Shown: positions 24,240-33,582, numbered from the stretch's first letter. The stretch is DNA of 52,945 nt from Candidatus Poribacteria bacterium (GCA_003635185.1 PYJA01000100.1:1-52945); one strand, 5' to 3'. Notes: generated from the sequence alone by a model not told the origin. Numbers and translations are program-made.

Positions 24240-25673
24240 ATGAATTCAAGTGTAAAACAGATAGAATTAGGTAACGATTCAGGTTTGAGACTCAAAATGC
24301 TTGTCTGTGCAGGGACAGAGGAGCAAGATGAAGGGGGTTTAGTTGATGAACGTTTGGAGAATATCCAAGCACTCTTCAAAGAGGAGGTGGACGCGCCGCT
24401 CTCTGTCTTAGAACAACACCTGCGTGCATGGACTCGCAGCCATCTTCAAAAAGAACATATTCAACAGGTACTTGCCTTGTCTACCAAAGCGAGAGACGAC
24501 TTTTCTGTTTTTGTGACTGTCGGCATAGGTGGGTCTGATTTAAGCGCACGTGTGTTTCACGAAATCGCCAATCATCCGTATCACAATCTATTGTCAACTT
24601 CTGAACGGGGTGAGGCACCAGAGGTCTACTTTGCAGGTGATACATTCGATCCAGTTCGACTGAAAGCATTGCTTGAGATGTTGAAATCGCGCAACCTGTT
24701 ACACAAAACGCTTTTCAATGTCATCAGCAAATCGGGCAAAACAGGTGAACCCCTCGCGACGTTAATGATTATTCGGGATAGACTTCAACAAGAATTTGGG
24801 GAGTGGCGAAACCAGATTATCGCAACCACAGGGTTAACAGAAAAAAGTCTTCTCTTTCAATTCCATCAGGAATCTTCGTTTTACGGTATCCTTCCTGTTC
24901 CCGAAGGTGTCGGCGGTCGTTTTTCCGCTTTTTCACCTGTCGGTTTATTCTTTTTGGCGATAACAGCAGGGATTGAAGAGACTCCAGAGAATAGAATAAA
25001 CGCTGCGATTGACGGTGTCCAACGCGCAGCTAAAAGTTTTCAGCTGCCTTATACGCATCCCAATAACACCGCGTACCACTTTGCCCTATGGCTTGACTCC
25101 ATTGAGAAATATTATGGGGCAAGTAGCATTGTTTTCTATAATTACGCTGACAACAGTCGACTCGGTGAATGGTTTGTTCAACTCTATACTGAATCAATTC
25201 AGGAACGAGGTATCGGTTCTAACGTTATTGCTGCAAAAGGTCCCACGAGTAATCATTCTATCCTCAACGGTATCCTTGCGGGTCCGAGAGATAAGGCAGT
25301 TATGTTTATCCATTGGGAGGACCTCGGCACTGACTTAACAATCCCGTGTGGAAATGAAGAAAGTGGATTAGAGGCATTTGAAGGACTTTCAATGAACGAG
25401 AGTCAGACTGCCTCCTATCGTGGAACAGAGATGAATTTTACCGAGAAGGGAATTCCGACTGTGACGTTAACGCTCCCCACACGAAATATCAGCAATGTGT
25501 GTCAGTTGATGCGAACCTTAATGGATACCGTCGCTGTAAAAGGCAGGTTACAGGAACTTCATCTTACTGATGGTGTCCCAATGCTTGCGGAAGAGTTAAC
25601 TTACCATCAATCCGCTGTTGAAGGATATAAACAGCGCACTGAACAAATTGCACGCGAAATGAAAAGGTATTAA
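24240..25673 (+). CDS. pgi: Glucose-6-phosphate isomerase
   Basis: The 477-aa protein has the phosphoglucose isomerase signatures: VGIGGSDLSARV for phosphosugar binding, FNVISKSGKTGEPLAT, GVGGRFSAFSPVGL, the EWFVQLYTESIQERG stretch, and the C-terminal segment with the conserved lysine in YKQRTEQIA. It interconverts glucose 6-phosphate and fructose 6-phosphate in glycolysis. Length is within the range of bacterial members. The ATG has an AAGGA site ten bases upstream. It follows a cupin/PMI-like gene, consistent with a hexose phosphate theme. Confidence 0.92.
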   Translation: MNSSVKQIELGNDSGLRLKMLVCAGTEEQDEGGLVDERLENIQALFKEEVDAPLSVLEQHLRAWTRSHLQKEHIQQVLALSTKARDDFSVFVTVGIGGSDLSARVFHEIANHPYHNLLSTSERGEAPEVYFAGDTFDPVRLKALLEMLKSRNLLHKTLFNVISKSGKTGEPLATLMIIRDRLQQEFGEWRNQIIATTGLTEKSLLFQFHQESSFYGILPVPEGVGGRFSAFSPVGLFFLAITAGIEETPENRINAAIDGVQRAAKSFQLPYTHPNNTAYHFALWLDSIEKYYGASSIVFYNYADNSRLGEWFVQLYTESIQERGIGSNVIAAKGPTSNHSILNGILAGPRDKAVMFIHWEDLGTDLTIPCGNEESGLEAFEGLSMNESQTASYRGTEMNFTEKGIPTVTLTLPTRNISNVCQLMRTLMDTVAVKGRLQELHLTDGVPMLAEELTYHQSAVEGYKQRTEQIAREMKRY

Positions 25674-25728
25674 CGGTATTTTATAGTCAAATCCATAAAT
25701 GTCTGTCCGTTTTGTTCGAAATAACCGC

Positions 25729-25766
25729 GTTCGTAGTGGTCCAATTCATTGTGTCTTTCGGGAACG
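25729..25766. repeat. Diverged copy of the 14185-14220 palindromic repeat
   Basis: GTTCGTAGTGGTCCAATTCA followed by TTGTGTCTTTCGGGAACG matches the repeat between oxidoreductase copies 3 and 4 in its first 9 bases and its AATTCATTG core. It lies just upstream of the histidine kinase start and is read through if the upstream TTG at 25712 is taken as the start, one reason to prefer ATG 25772. Confidence 0.45.
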
Positions 25767-25771
25767 TATAT

Positions 25772-27664
25772 ATGAGATATGCGGAAAAAATATTCAACAA
25801 ATTATCCTCCCTACGGCTCCAGAACAAGATTTTTTTCACTTATAGCCTGGTGTTTCTGATCATGTTCGCTGTTATTTTTGGAATTGCCAGTTTGCTGATT
25901 GACCGTACGTTTAATGCACAACTTGGTAAAGACCTAATAGAGCTGAAAACAAATATTTCCAATGGATATGTTCTGTTCGTTGAATCTATTAGAAATGAGG
26001 TAAAAGCGAAAGGTGAAGATAAAGATATCCGCAATGCCTTACAGAGAGCGGAAAGAGGCGGCGGTAGAGACATTCCCGCGACTAATTTTGATGTTTTTGA
26101 ATGCGGTAACACCGAGGGGATATTGGTATTGAGTAAACGCGGAGATGACCCCCGCATCGGACGTAAAGATACTGATATTGCCAATGCAAAATCAGACGAA
26201 GCGTTTAAAGTAGGAAAAGACATAATTCGTGAGCGGATCATCGCAACAGGTGAGGAACCGCAGTTGATCGTTGAAGTTACACAGTGGTTAGACTGGGGTT
26301 TTGTTACTGGAGGGAGATCGCTCCGAAAATGGTTAGAAGGATACATGCTAAGCCAACCTGCGGAACACCCCACTTTTCTCGTTAAAAGGAAGGTTGAACA
26401 GGAGGAATGGATACCCCTAAATAACGCTGCAAGAAAGACACCAACTTTAAAAGATAAATGGATACAGCAGATGCAGGCAAATCAGACGGAAGGAGAACCG
26501 ATAAAAGAGTTAGTTGTTACTTTGAACGATATTCAGCGATCAAATGAAACAGAATCTACAGATGCTGAGCTACGTCCGTCTACCTTTACAGTTGTTCGTG
26601 CTGACATCCTAAATACCCCTTTTGTGGAATTGATCATCGCCTACTCACATGAAAACCGGATCCAATGGCAGAGTCAAATGAGGGTGATATTATTGTTGAG
26701 TATAGGTGGCGGGGCTGTCCTTGTATATTGCAGCAGCTACCTCGTGAGCCGGCGTATCACCCGGCCAATGGCACAACTACAGCAAGGGGTAAGTGAGATC
26801 GGTGCGGGGAATCTTACTTATCAGATCGCGGTTCAATCTAAAGGCGAAGTTGGAACACTTGCTGATGGATTTAACCAGATGGCACTCGCGTTGAAGCAGA
26901 GCTTAGAAGAGCATAAGGCAGCTGAAAGGATCGCTGTGTGGCAGGATGTCGCGCGCCAACTCGCGCATGAAGTCAAAAATCCACTATTTCCGATCCGGCT
27001 CTCTGTTGAGAACTTGCAAGCTGCGAAAGATCAACCGGAAATCTTTGAGAAAATTTTTGATGAATGCACAGAAACAATTATTGAAGAAGTTGACCGCATT
27101 CGTGGACTAATAGATGAGTTTCACCAATACGCAAGATTACCTGCTCCTGATCGGCACCCCGTTAATTTGAACGATGTTGTCCATGCTGTTTTGAAATTAT
27201 ATATGGAGTTGTCTCAAGCACAAAATATTAAGGTTGAAAAACAGTTGAGCCCGCTGCCACTACTTTCATTAGACCAAGAACAGATGGAACGCGCAGTCGG
27301 AAATCTTGTAAAAAATGCAATTGAAGCGATGCCAGACGGAGGAACGCTCACCCTTGGAACTTTTTCTGCACCATTTGAAAAGGACAGAAATATCTCGCTT
27401 GAAGTCAAAGATACAGGACACGGCATGTCCGAAGAAACTCAACAAAACCTTTTTGCTGCTGATTATACAACGAAATCTTACGGAACGGGTCTCGGGATGG
27501 CAATCGTACGCCGTATTATCACTGTCCACGGCGGAGAGATAACAGTCGAATCAGAAGAAAACATTGGAACAACGATACGGATTACCTTTAATGAATCATC
27601 ATATCTCACCGAGAGTACACCTGCTCTGATGCTGCTTGAAACTGAACCAACAACTGACGTATAA
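25772..27664 (+). CDS. NtrY-like sensor histidine kinase
   Basis: The 630-aa kinase has a first membrane helix (residues about 20-38), a long extracytoplasmic sensor region and a second helix just before the HAMP domain (SRRITRPMAQLQQGVSEIGAG). The HisKA box is VARQLAHEVKNPLFPIRLSVENLQ with phosphoacceptor H399. The HATPase has the N box NLVKNAIEAMP, the G1 box DTGHGM and the G2 box GTGLGMAIV. The LAHE(V/I)KNPL-x-PI pattern is typical of NtrY-type kinases. It is followed 54 bases later by a sigma54-dependent response regulator. The start at 25772 is inferred; the ribosome binding site is weak. Confidence 0.9.
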   Translation: MRYAEKIFNKLSSLRLQNKIFFTYSLVFLIMFAVIFGIASLLIDRTFNAQLGKDLIELKTNISNGYVLFVESIRNEVKAKGEDKDIRNALQRAERGGGRDIPATNFDVFECGNTEGILVLSKRGDDPRIGRKDTDIANAKSDEAFKVGKDIIRERIIATGEEPQLIVEVTQWLDWGFVTGGRSLRKWLEGYMLSQPAEHPTFLVKRKVEQEEWIPLNNAARKTPTLKDKWIQQMQANQTEGEPIKELVVTLNDIQRSNETESTDAELRPSTFTVVRADILNTPFVELIIAYSHENRIQWQSQMRVILLLSIGGGAVLVYCSSYLVSRRITRPMAQLQQGVSEIGAGNLTYQIAVQSKGEVGTLADGFNQMALALKQSLEEHKAAERIAVWQDVARQLAHEVKNPLFPIRLSVENLQAAKDQPEIFEKIFDECTETIIEEVDRIRGLIDEFHQYARLPAPDRHPVNLNDVVHAVLKLYMELSQAQNIKVEKQLSPLPLLSLDQEQMERAVGNLVKNAIEAMPDGGTLTLGTFSAPFEKDRNISLEVKDTGHGMSEETQQNLFAADYTTKSYGTGLGMAIVRRIITVHGGEITVESEENIGTTIRITFNESSYLTESTPALMLLETEPTTDV

Positions 27665-27718
27665 GCAGGTTAATACATGGATAACTTACGAACCGCTCCA
27701 GTTTAGAGGCGAAGAAAT

Positions 27719-29095
27719 ATGAATACCATTCTTATTGTAGATGACGAAAAGAACATTTTGAAACAGCTTTCCCAAGGATTGAAACTGAAAGGGTACAAGA
27801 CCTTGACTGCAGCCAGTGGAGAAGAAGCGTTACAACTTTGTATGTCTGAGGATATTGATCTTGTACTGTTAGACATTATGATGGAAAACGGCATAGATGG
27901 TCTCGAAACGTTGACAAAATTACTTGAGCAGCACCCGCATCTCAATGTCGTAATGATGTCCGCACAGCAGGATATAGAAACTGCTGTAAAAACGATGCAA
28001 CGCGGCGCGAAGCAGTACATCACAAAACCAGCGGGTATGGATAAAATCCTACCCAGTATCGAGCCCTTTTTAGAACTCTCGCGTTTAGCAAAAGAAAATG
28101 AGATTCTCAAGTCGCAAATTGTTGATGATGAGATGGTAGGGGAAAGTACTGCTGTCTTCAAACTCCGCTCTGAAATTCGTCAGGTCGCTGAAAGCGATCT
28201 AGGGGTACTTATTTCTGGTGAGAACGGTACCGGTAAACAGCTCGTGGCAAATGCGATCCATAGACATAGCAAACGTGCTGACAACCCATTTATCCCATTA
28301 AACTGTGCAGCCTTACCTGAAGAACTTGTTGAAAGTGAACTTTTTGGACATGAACGGGGCGCGTTTACCGGTGCTGATTCTATGCGGCAGGGACGATTTG
28401 AACTCGCTGATGGCGGCACACTTTTCCTTGACGAAATAGGCGATATGAGTTTAAAAGCACAGGCAAAAGTACTACGCGTGCTTGAATATGGAGAAGTGGA
28501 GCGACTCGGCAGCCAGCAGATTCGGAATGTTGATGTCCGAATCATTGCCGCAACAAACAAGAATCTTCCTTTAGAAATTGAGCGCGGGCAATTCCGAACG
28601 GACCTCTATTATCGCCTCAAAATTGTACCTATTGAGGTGCCACCACTGCGGGAACGAAGAGAGGATATTCCAATACTCGCAAAATACTTTGCAGAGCAGT
28701 TGCAAAAAAATATGGCTTCTGCTCCAAAAACATTTGACTCAGAAGCATACCCCATTTTCCAATCTTACCGCTGGCCGGGCAACATTCGTGAACTCAAAAA
28801 TATCGTTGAACGATTACTTATTATGGTGAACAGGGAGATTATTCTGCCAACTGATGTTGCTGATGTCTTACCGATCGAAAAGGATGAAGTGCAGATATTA
28901 GGCACTACAGCAGCTTATCAGTCCAATACACCGCTAAGTACAATGGTTGATTCAGCAGAGGCACAATGTATTATGGCAGCTTTAAAAGAGTACGATTGGA
29001 ATATCCGGCGAACCGCCGAAGTGTTGGAAGTTGAGCGAAGCAATCTGTATAAAAAGATGAATAAATACAGTATCGCCCGCCCCGATTCTGACTAA
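27719..29095 (+). CDS. Sigma54-dependent response regulator (NtrC family)
   Basis: 458 aa with three domains. The receiver (1-120) has phosphoacceptor D52 in LVLLDIMM and K103 in ITKPAG. The AAA+ activator domain (about 140-370) has Walker A GENGTGKQ, GAFTGA at 214-219 for sigma54 contact and Walker B GGTLFLDEIGDM. The C-terminal Fis-type helix-turn-helix ends NIRRTAEVLEVERSNLYKKM. It is the partner of the kinase just upstream. The nearby pseudopilin and prepilin peptidase genes could be among its targets, as pilus genes often are in sigma54 systems; this is inference. Confidence 0.95.
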   Translation: MNTILIVDDEKNILKQLSQGLKLKGYKTLTAASGEEALQLCMSEDIDLVLLDIMMENGIDGLETLTKLLEQHPHLNVVMMSAQQDIETAVKTMQRGAKQYITKPAGMDKILPSIEPFLELSRLAKENEILKSQIVDDEMVGESTAVFKLRSEIRQVAESDLGVLISGENGTGKQLVANAIHRHSKRADNPFIPLNCAALPEELVESELFGHERGAFTGADSMRQGRFELADGGTLFLDEIGDMSLKAQAKVLRVLEYGEVERLGSQQIRNVDVRIIAATNKNLPLEIERGQFRTDLYYRLKIVPIEVPPLRERREDIPILAKYFAEQLQKNMASAPKTFDSEAYPIFQSYRWPGNIRELKNIVERLLIMVNREIILPTDVADVLPIEKDEVQILGTTAAYQSNTPLSTMVDSAEAQCIMAALKEYDWNIRRTAEVLEVERSNLYKKMNKYSIARPDSD

Positions 29096-29181
29096 TTACT
29101 TGGGATTGTAGAGGTCTCTGTGCCTGCCCATGCTCCAAAACTGATGACCGACTGCTGACAACTGATAGGCACATTGAAAAT

Positions 29182-29601
29182 ATGCACAAAAACAGCGGTA
29201 TGACCCGCATTCAACTTCTTATACTGGTTGCAATAGTGATTATCATTGGGGTGCTTTCGTATCCACCCTGGGCAGAATATCGCAAAGTTGGTCAAGCAGA
29301 TGTAGACGTTGAAATGCTTGCCGTAGCAATAAAGAAATACTACAAATACACCCAGACATATCCAACACGTTTGGCTCAACTCGTAACTGATCCTGATATA
29401 GAAGGGTGGCGCGGCCCCTATCTGAAATCCATTCCAAAAACACCTTGGGGCGGAAACTACGCCCTGGTCCAAGAAAACTATAAAGTCGGAATTGCGAAAG
29501 ATCATCCGCGTGTACCAACAAAATATCGCATAGGGGGCATTGCAGAAATCAGTAGGGTTTATCACGCGGACGCTGTAAAAGGCGAAAAATATTGGTGGTA
29601 A
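29182..29601 (+). CDS. GspG-like type II secretion pseudopilin
   Basis: The 139-aa protein has a short leader ending in glycine, then a hydrophobic stretch (MTRIQLLILVAIVIIIGVL) and a C-terminal domain with the GspG pattern GWRGPYLKSIPKTPWGGNY. This fits the major pseudopilin of a type II-like secretion or pilus system. The residue at +5 after the cleavage glycine is glutamine; the near-invariant glutamate is absent, which is unusual. A prepilin peptidase gene begins three bases after the stop, so the two are co-translated. No other secretion genes are present here. Confidence 0.75.
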   Translation: MHKNSGMTRIQLLILVAIVIIIGVLSYPPWAEYRKVGQADVDVEMLAVAIKKYYKYTQTYPTRLAQLVTDPDIEGWRGPYLKSIPKTPWGGNYALVQENYKVGIAKDHPRVPTKYRIGGIAEISRVYHADAVKGEKYWW

Positions 29602-29604
29602 TCT

Positions 29605-30411
29605 GTGATCTGGATACAAATCGCTATTTTTCTATTAGGATTGGCAATTGGTAGCTTCCTCAATGTGTGTATCTACCGAATTCCCCGCTCAGATATATCG
29701 ATTTATTCGCCTCGCCGATCTTTTTGTCCTGAGTGTAATCAATCCATAAAGTTTTACGACAATATCCCGCTTTTGAGTTATCTGTTTTTACGCGGGAAGT
29801 GTCGGCATTGCAAAGCAAAAATATCTATCATTTATCCGATAGTTGAACTGGTAACAGCAGTGCTATTCCTCGTGATGTCCTACTATTTCGGCCAATTTGG
29901 AAAAACACTTAATTTTTTGCACGCCCTCATTTTTGTGTCTGTGCTGATACCAATTGCTTTCATTGACGCGCAACACTACATCATTCCGAATGTTATAAGC
30001 CTTACGGGATTGATACTTGGGTTGGGAATAGTATGTGCAATAGCATATCAGAATCAAGATTTAGATTATCTAAAGATGCGACTTATCGGGTTTGTAACAG
30101 GCGGGTTGGGGTTATGGTTAATAGCACTTATTGGTAGTGCAATTATGCGTAAAAAGGCGATGGGTGGCGGAGACGTGAAACTGATGGCGATCATCGGATT
30201 GTTTCTCGGTGCGTGGCCCGCGCTGCCGATGGTGATAGCGTTGTCAGCTTTCAGTGGCGCGGTTATCGGGACGCTGCTCATCGCAACTGGCAAAAAAAGT
30301 CGCCAGAGTCCGATCCCTTATGGCCCCTTCCTCGCTGGTGCTGCTGTGGTTGTGTTGCTGTGGGGTGAACCGCTTTGGGAGAAATACTTGCAATTGGCTG
30401 GATGGAATTAA
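29605..30411 (+). CDS. Prepilin peptidase (A24 family)
   Basis: The 268-aa integral membrane aspartic protease cleaves and N-methylates type IV prepilin-like proteins. The N-terminal zinc loop has C41, C44, C66 and C69. The catalytic aspartates are D121 (FIDAQHYIIPN) and D190 (GGGDVKLM), and six or seven hydrophobic helices are visible. It uses a GTG start three bases after the pseudopilin stop. The end of the gene overlaps a direct repeat (30403-30440) that is repeated downstream of the antitoxin gene. Confidence 0.92.
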   Translation: MIWIQIAIFLLGLAIGSFLNVCIYRIPRSDISIYSPRRSFCPECNQSIKFYDNIPLLSYLFLRGKCRHCKAKISIIYPIVELVTAVLFLVMSYYFGQFGKTLNFLHALIFVSVLIPIAFIDAQHYIIPNVISLTGLILGLGIVCAIAYQNQDLDYLKMRLIGFVTGGLGLWLIALIGSAIMRKKAMGGGDVKLMAIIGLFLGAWPALPMVIALSAFSGAVIGTLLIATGKKSRQSPIPYGPFLAGAAVVVLLWGEPLWEKYLQLAGWN

Positions 30412-30440
30412 CATGGTAGCAGGCACGCTCCGCGTGCCGT
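30403..30440. repeat. 38-bp direct repeat, left copy
   Basis: TGGAATTAACATGGTAGCAG continuing to GGCACGCTCCGCGTGCC is repeated at 30789-30826 with two mismatches. Its core GGCACGC-TCC-GCGTGCC is a palindrome. The two copies bracket the antitoxin gene and its promoter. Confidence 0.75.
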
Positions 30441-30478
30441 TGCCATTACTATAAGTTGAAATTCTAATTCTAAATGTG

Positions 30479-30507
30479 TTGTATTCCTGAGGTGTATGTA
30501 GTACAAT
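30479..30507 (+). promoter_or_regulatory. Sigma70-type promoter of the antitoxin gene
   Basis: TTGTAT (30479-30484), exactly 17 bases, then TACAAT (30502-30507). Transcription would start near 30514, 23 bases before ATG 30537. This rules out the longer reading frame beginning at 30474. Confidence 0.6.
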
Positions 30508-30536
30508 ACTATGCAAACGGACAAGAGGTAAGACAA

Positions 30537-30779
30537 ATGCATATTGATATACATGAACAGACAGAAGATTATTTAGCACAGTTAGTCAAGCGGGCTGTCG
30601 CGGGAGAAGAGATTATATTTGATAGAAAAGGCACTTCCGTTGCCAAACTGGTCCCTTTAAAGCAAGATGACAAAAAACCTCGCCGTGGTGGACAGTGGAA
30701 GGGAAAAGTGAAGATTGCCGAAGATTTTGATAAACTGCCTGAATCGTTTATGGCTGCTTTTCGTGGGAAAAACGAATGA
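30537..30779 (+). CDS. Phd/YefM-family antitoxin (orphan)
   Basis: 80 aa starting MHIDIHEQTEDYLAQLVKRA, then the family pattern GEEIIFDRKGTSVAKLVPL: an N-terminal DNA-binding and dimerisation domain followed by a short toxin-neutralising tail (KIAEDFDKLPESFMAAF). An AGAGGTAAG ribosome binding site precedes ATG 30537. In this family the partner is usually a VapC/PIN or RelE-type toxin encoded downstream, here reduced to a 9-codon stub at 30776. The gene may autoregulate its own promoter. Confidence 0.8.
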   Translation: MHIDIHEQTEDYLAQLVKRAVAGEEIIFDRKGTSVAKLVPLKQDDKKPRRGGQWKGKVKIAEDFDKLPESFMAAFRGKNE

Positions 30780-30805
30780 ATCTGTTATTGGAATTAACAG
30801 GGTAA
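30776..30805 (+). pseudogene. 9-codon stub of the missing toxin gene
   Basis: An ATG overlaps the antitoxin stop as ATGA (30776-30779), the usual coupling in such modules, and reads MNLLLELTG then TAA. MNLLL resembles the start of PIN-type VapC toxins (MNLLLDTHALLW). After five codons the sequence becomes the 38-bp direct repeat, so the toxin body appears to have been lost at the repeat. The identification as VapC is inference from these few residues. Confidence 0.5.
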
Positions 30806-30826
30806 CAGGCACGCTCCGCGTGCCGT
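30789..30826. repeat. 38-bp direct repeat, right copy
   Basis: TGGAATTAACAGGGTAACAG continuing to GGCACGCTCCGCGTGCC matches 30403-30440 except at two positions. It begins inside the toxin stub and runs to just before the cytochrome-TPR gene. Confidence 0.75.
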
Positions 30827-30851
30827 AGTCATGAGGTGCGAAGAAGAAAAT

Positions 30852-33494
30852 ATGAACAGAAGACTAAAAACGTTTACAATCATCTGCTTTTTAGCATCAA
30901 TTTTTAGTCATCAAGTCGCAGATGCACAACAGAATCTTGCACAGCAAGCGTTCACTATTTTTGAACAACACTGCCTTGACTGCCACGGTGAATTCGGGTC
31001 ATACAGCGATGTGCTTACGATCAAGCATGCAAATTTAATTGAAAACAAATCAGTCCTTCCGCGCCAACCCGATGCCTCTGAATTCTATCTGCGTTTACTT
31101 GGTGATACCGATAACGGTTCACAGATGCCGTTAGGGCAAGACCCGTTAGACGCTGAGTCAATTGCTACCATCCGCCGCTGGATTGAGGTAGGCGCGCCAG
31201 ATTGGGAGGCAATTCCTAAACCCAAACGCAATTTTATCACCACCGAGGCGATGCTCAAAGCCATTCATACCCATGTAACTTCGCTTTCTGACTTTGACCG
31301 TTCCTTTGCACGCTATTTCACACTCACGCACCTTTACAACGCAGGTGCAACAGATGCAAACCTCCGCGCCTATCGGATCGCTTTATCAAAACTCATAAAT
31401 AGTCTCTCTTGGGGTGCTGAAGTAATCAAACCGAAACCGATTGACCAAGAGGAGACCATCTTTTACATAGACCTCCGAAACTATGAATGGGACATCAAAA
31501 CTGACAAGTGGTATAAAATTGAGCAAGCATATCCTTACGGTGTGCAGTTAAAGTCTGCCACATACACAACGTTATGTGAAGAGACAGACTGCGAATTGCC
31601 GTTTATCCGTGCAGACTGGTTTATTGCCACTGCTTCGCTGCCACCGCTCTACCACGATATCCTTGACCTGCCAAAAACTGACCGAGAATTAGAGGCACAA
31701 CTTGAGGTAAACATCGCCGAAAACCTCAAGAATGCCCCAGGTGTCCGTGTTTGGCGCGCAGGATTTAGCGAGTCTGGTGTATCAGTCAACAATCGCATTG
31801 TGGAACGCCATAAATCGCGGTACGGTGCATATTGGAAATCCTACGACTTTGCGGGGAATGTGGGTAAACAGAATATCTTTACACATCCGCTTGATTTTAC
31901 ACATGATGGCGGTGAGATTATCTTCAACCTGCCCAATGGATTGCAGGCATACTATCTCTCCACTGCCACAGGTGAGCGACTTGACGAAGCACCGATTAAC
32001 ATTGTGTCAGATGCGGGAGCGAGAGACCCTGTTGTCCGTAATGGGTTATCGTGCATGGGCTGCCACACAGAAGGTATGAAGACGTTTGCAGATGGAATAC
32101 GCACGGTTATTGAGCAGAATCTAAACCCTCCTTATGACAAAGCACAAGCGTTGCGTCTCTATGCAGAAAAGTTAACAATGGATACGCTTGTCCGTGAAGA
32201 TATTGCGCGTTATCGGCAAGCAATTGAAACGGCTGGCGGTGTTTTCGGTGGAAGCGAACCGATACAGCAACTCGTTAAGCAGTTTGAGGGATCACTTGAT
32301 GCCGCACACGCTGCGGCGGAGGTCGGATTAGAAACCGATGATTTTCTGAAAAAGATTCGTGAGAATAGTATATTGCAGAATGCGGGGTTGTTGGTGCTTG
32401 GCGTTGAGAATGGGAGCGTTAAGCGGGATGCGTGGGAAGCGGAATTTGAAAAAGTGGTCTTTGCGCTAAATCTTCTAAATCCTGATTCAGCTCAATTCTA
32501 CAGAAGTCGTGGAAGATCAAAGTATGACAACGGACAATATGAGGCTGCAATTTCAGACCTTAATGAGGCACTTCGTATAAAACCTGATGATTTTAAAACC
32601 TACCTCAATAGGGGATTTGTGAAGTCCGAGTTGAAGCAGTATGAATCTGCTATCTCTGATTATGACGCAGCTCTCCGCATAAAACCAGATGTTGTTGATA
32701 TTCTTTTCAATCGTGGTGTTGCAAAATACGAGTTGAGAAGGTATGAGTCCGCTATTTCTGACTTTGAGTCTGTTCTCCGTATAGAACCTGATGCTGCGGA
32801 TGCTTACTACCATCTTGGAGTTGTAAAGACAGCACAGGATCAGTATGAGGCAGCCATTTCCGATTACAGTGTGGCGCTCCGAATAAATCCAGACTTTTTT
32901 GATGCCTACAACAATCGGGGTGCTGCAAAGTATCTTTTGGGACAGTATGAGGCAGCCATTTCCGATTGTAATGAGGCTCTCCGCATAAAACCAGATTCTG
33001 TCGGAGTCTACTACAATCGTGGACTTGCAAAAGCAGGATTGGAAAGGTATGAATCAGCTATCTCTGATTATGACGCAGCTCTCCGCATAAAACCAGATGT
33101 TGTTGATATTCTTTTTAATCGTGGCGTTGCAAAATACGAGTTGGGAAAGTATGAATCTGCTATCTTTGATTATGATGAAGCTTTGCGGATAAAACCAGAT
33201 CTTGCCGACGCTTATGTCAATAGAGGGTATACGAAACTCGCTTTGGGACAGTATACAGATGTAATTTCCGACTGTGACGCTGCCCTTCGTATAAAGCCAG
33301 GTGATGCTACAGCTTACTACAATCGTGGAGTTGCAAAGCATGAGTTGGGCAGAACGTGGGACGCAAAAAGTGATCTGCAAACAGCATTGAAACTTGCTAG
33401 TGAGGCAAAAAATCACCGTCTCAAAACTGCTATTGAAAAGTTTATGCAAGAATCGCAAACTAAAAAGTTTGATCCATTTGAGGGTATTGAATGA
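30852..33494 (+). CDS. Exported c-type heme protein with C-terminal TPR repeats
   Basis: 880 aa starting with a signal peptide (cleavage near VADAQQ). A heme-binding CLDCH lies at residues 41-45 in a planctomycete-type cytochrome c context (IFEQHCLDCHGEFGSYSDV), and a second motif CMGCH is at 401-405. From about residue 555 there are some nine TPR units of 34 aa (YESAISDYDAALRIKPD pattern). Two units about 408 bases apart, near 32636 and 33044, are almost identical in DNA, showing recent internal repeat copying. Start 30852 is chosen because the signal peptide begins there. A periplasmic redox protein with a protein-docking scaffold is the likely form; function unknown. Confidence 0.8.
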   Translation: MNRRLKTFTIICFLASIFSHQVADAQQNLAQQAFTIFEQHCLDCHGEFGSYSDVLTIKHANLIENKSVLPRQPDASEFYLRLLGDTDNGSQMPLGQDPLDAESIATIRRWIEVGAPDWEAIPKPKRNFITTEAMLKAIHTHVTSLSDFDRSFARYFTLTHLYNAGATDANLRAYRIALSKLINSLSWGAEVIKPKPIDQEETIFYIDLRNYEWDIKTDKWYKIEQAYPYGVQLKSATYTTLCEETDCELPFIRADWFIATASLPPLYHDILDLPKTDRELEAQLEVNIAENLKNAPGVRVWRAGFSESGVSVNNRIVERHKSRYGAYWKSYDFAGNVGKQNIFTHPLDFTHDGGEIIFNLPNGLQAYYLSTATGERLDEAPINIVSDAGARDPVVRNGLSCMGCHTEGMKTFADGIRTVIEQNLNPPYDKAQALRLYAEKLTMDTLVREDIARYRQAIETAGGVFGGSEPIQQLVKQFEGSLDAAHAAAEVGLETDDFLKKIRENSILQNAGLLVLGVENGSVKRDAWEAEFEKVVFALNLLNPDSAQFYRSRGRSKYDNGQYEAAISDLNEALRIKPDDFKTYLNRGFVKSELKQYESAISDYDAALRIKPDVVDILFNRGVAKYELRRYESAISDFESVLRIEPDAADAYYHLGVVKTAQDQYEAAISDYSVALRINPDFFDAYNNRGAAKYLLGQYEAAISDCNEALRIKPDSVGVYYNRGLAKAGLERYESAISDYDAALRIKPDVVDILFNRGVAKYELGKYESAIFDYDEALRIKPDLADAYVNRGYTKLALGQYTDVISDCDAALRIKPGDATAYYNRGVAKHELGRTWDAKSDLQTALKLASEAKNHRLKTAIEKFMQESQTKKFDPFEGIE

Positions 33495-33582
33495 CTCTGA
33501 TCCCATATAAATTCAATTGATATTCTCTGGTAGATATTTTATTATTTAACATCATAGGCAAGTCGTATTTTGGAGAAAAGCA

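Noticed and set aside
25712..25771. TTG start adding 20 residues to the histidine kinase
   Set aside because: The added codons run through a dispersed palindromic repeat; the ATG at 25772 gives a normal kinase N-terminus.
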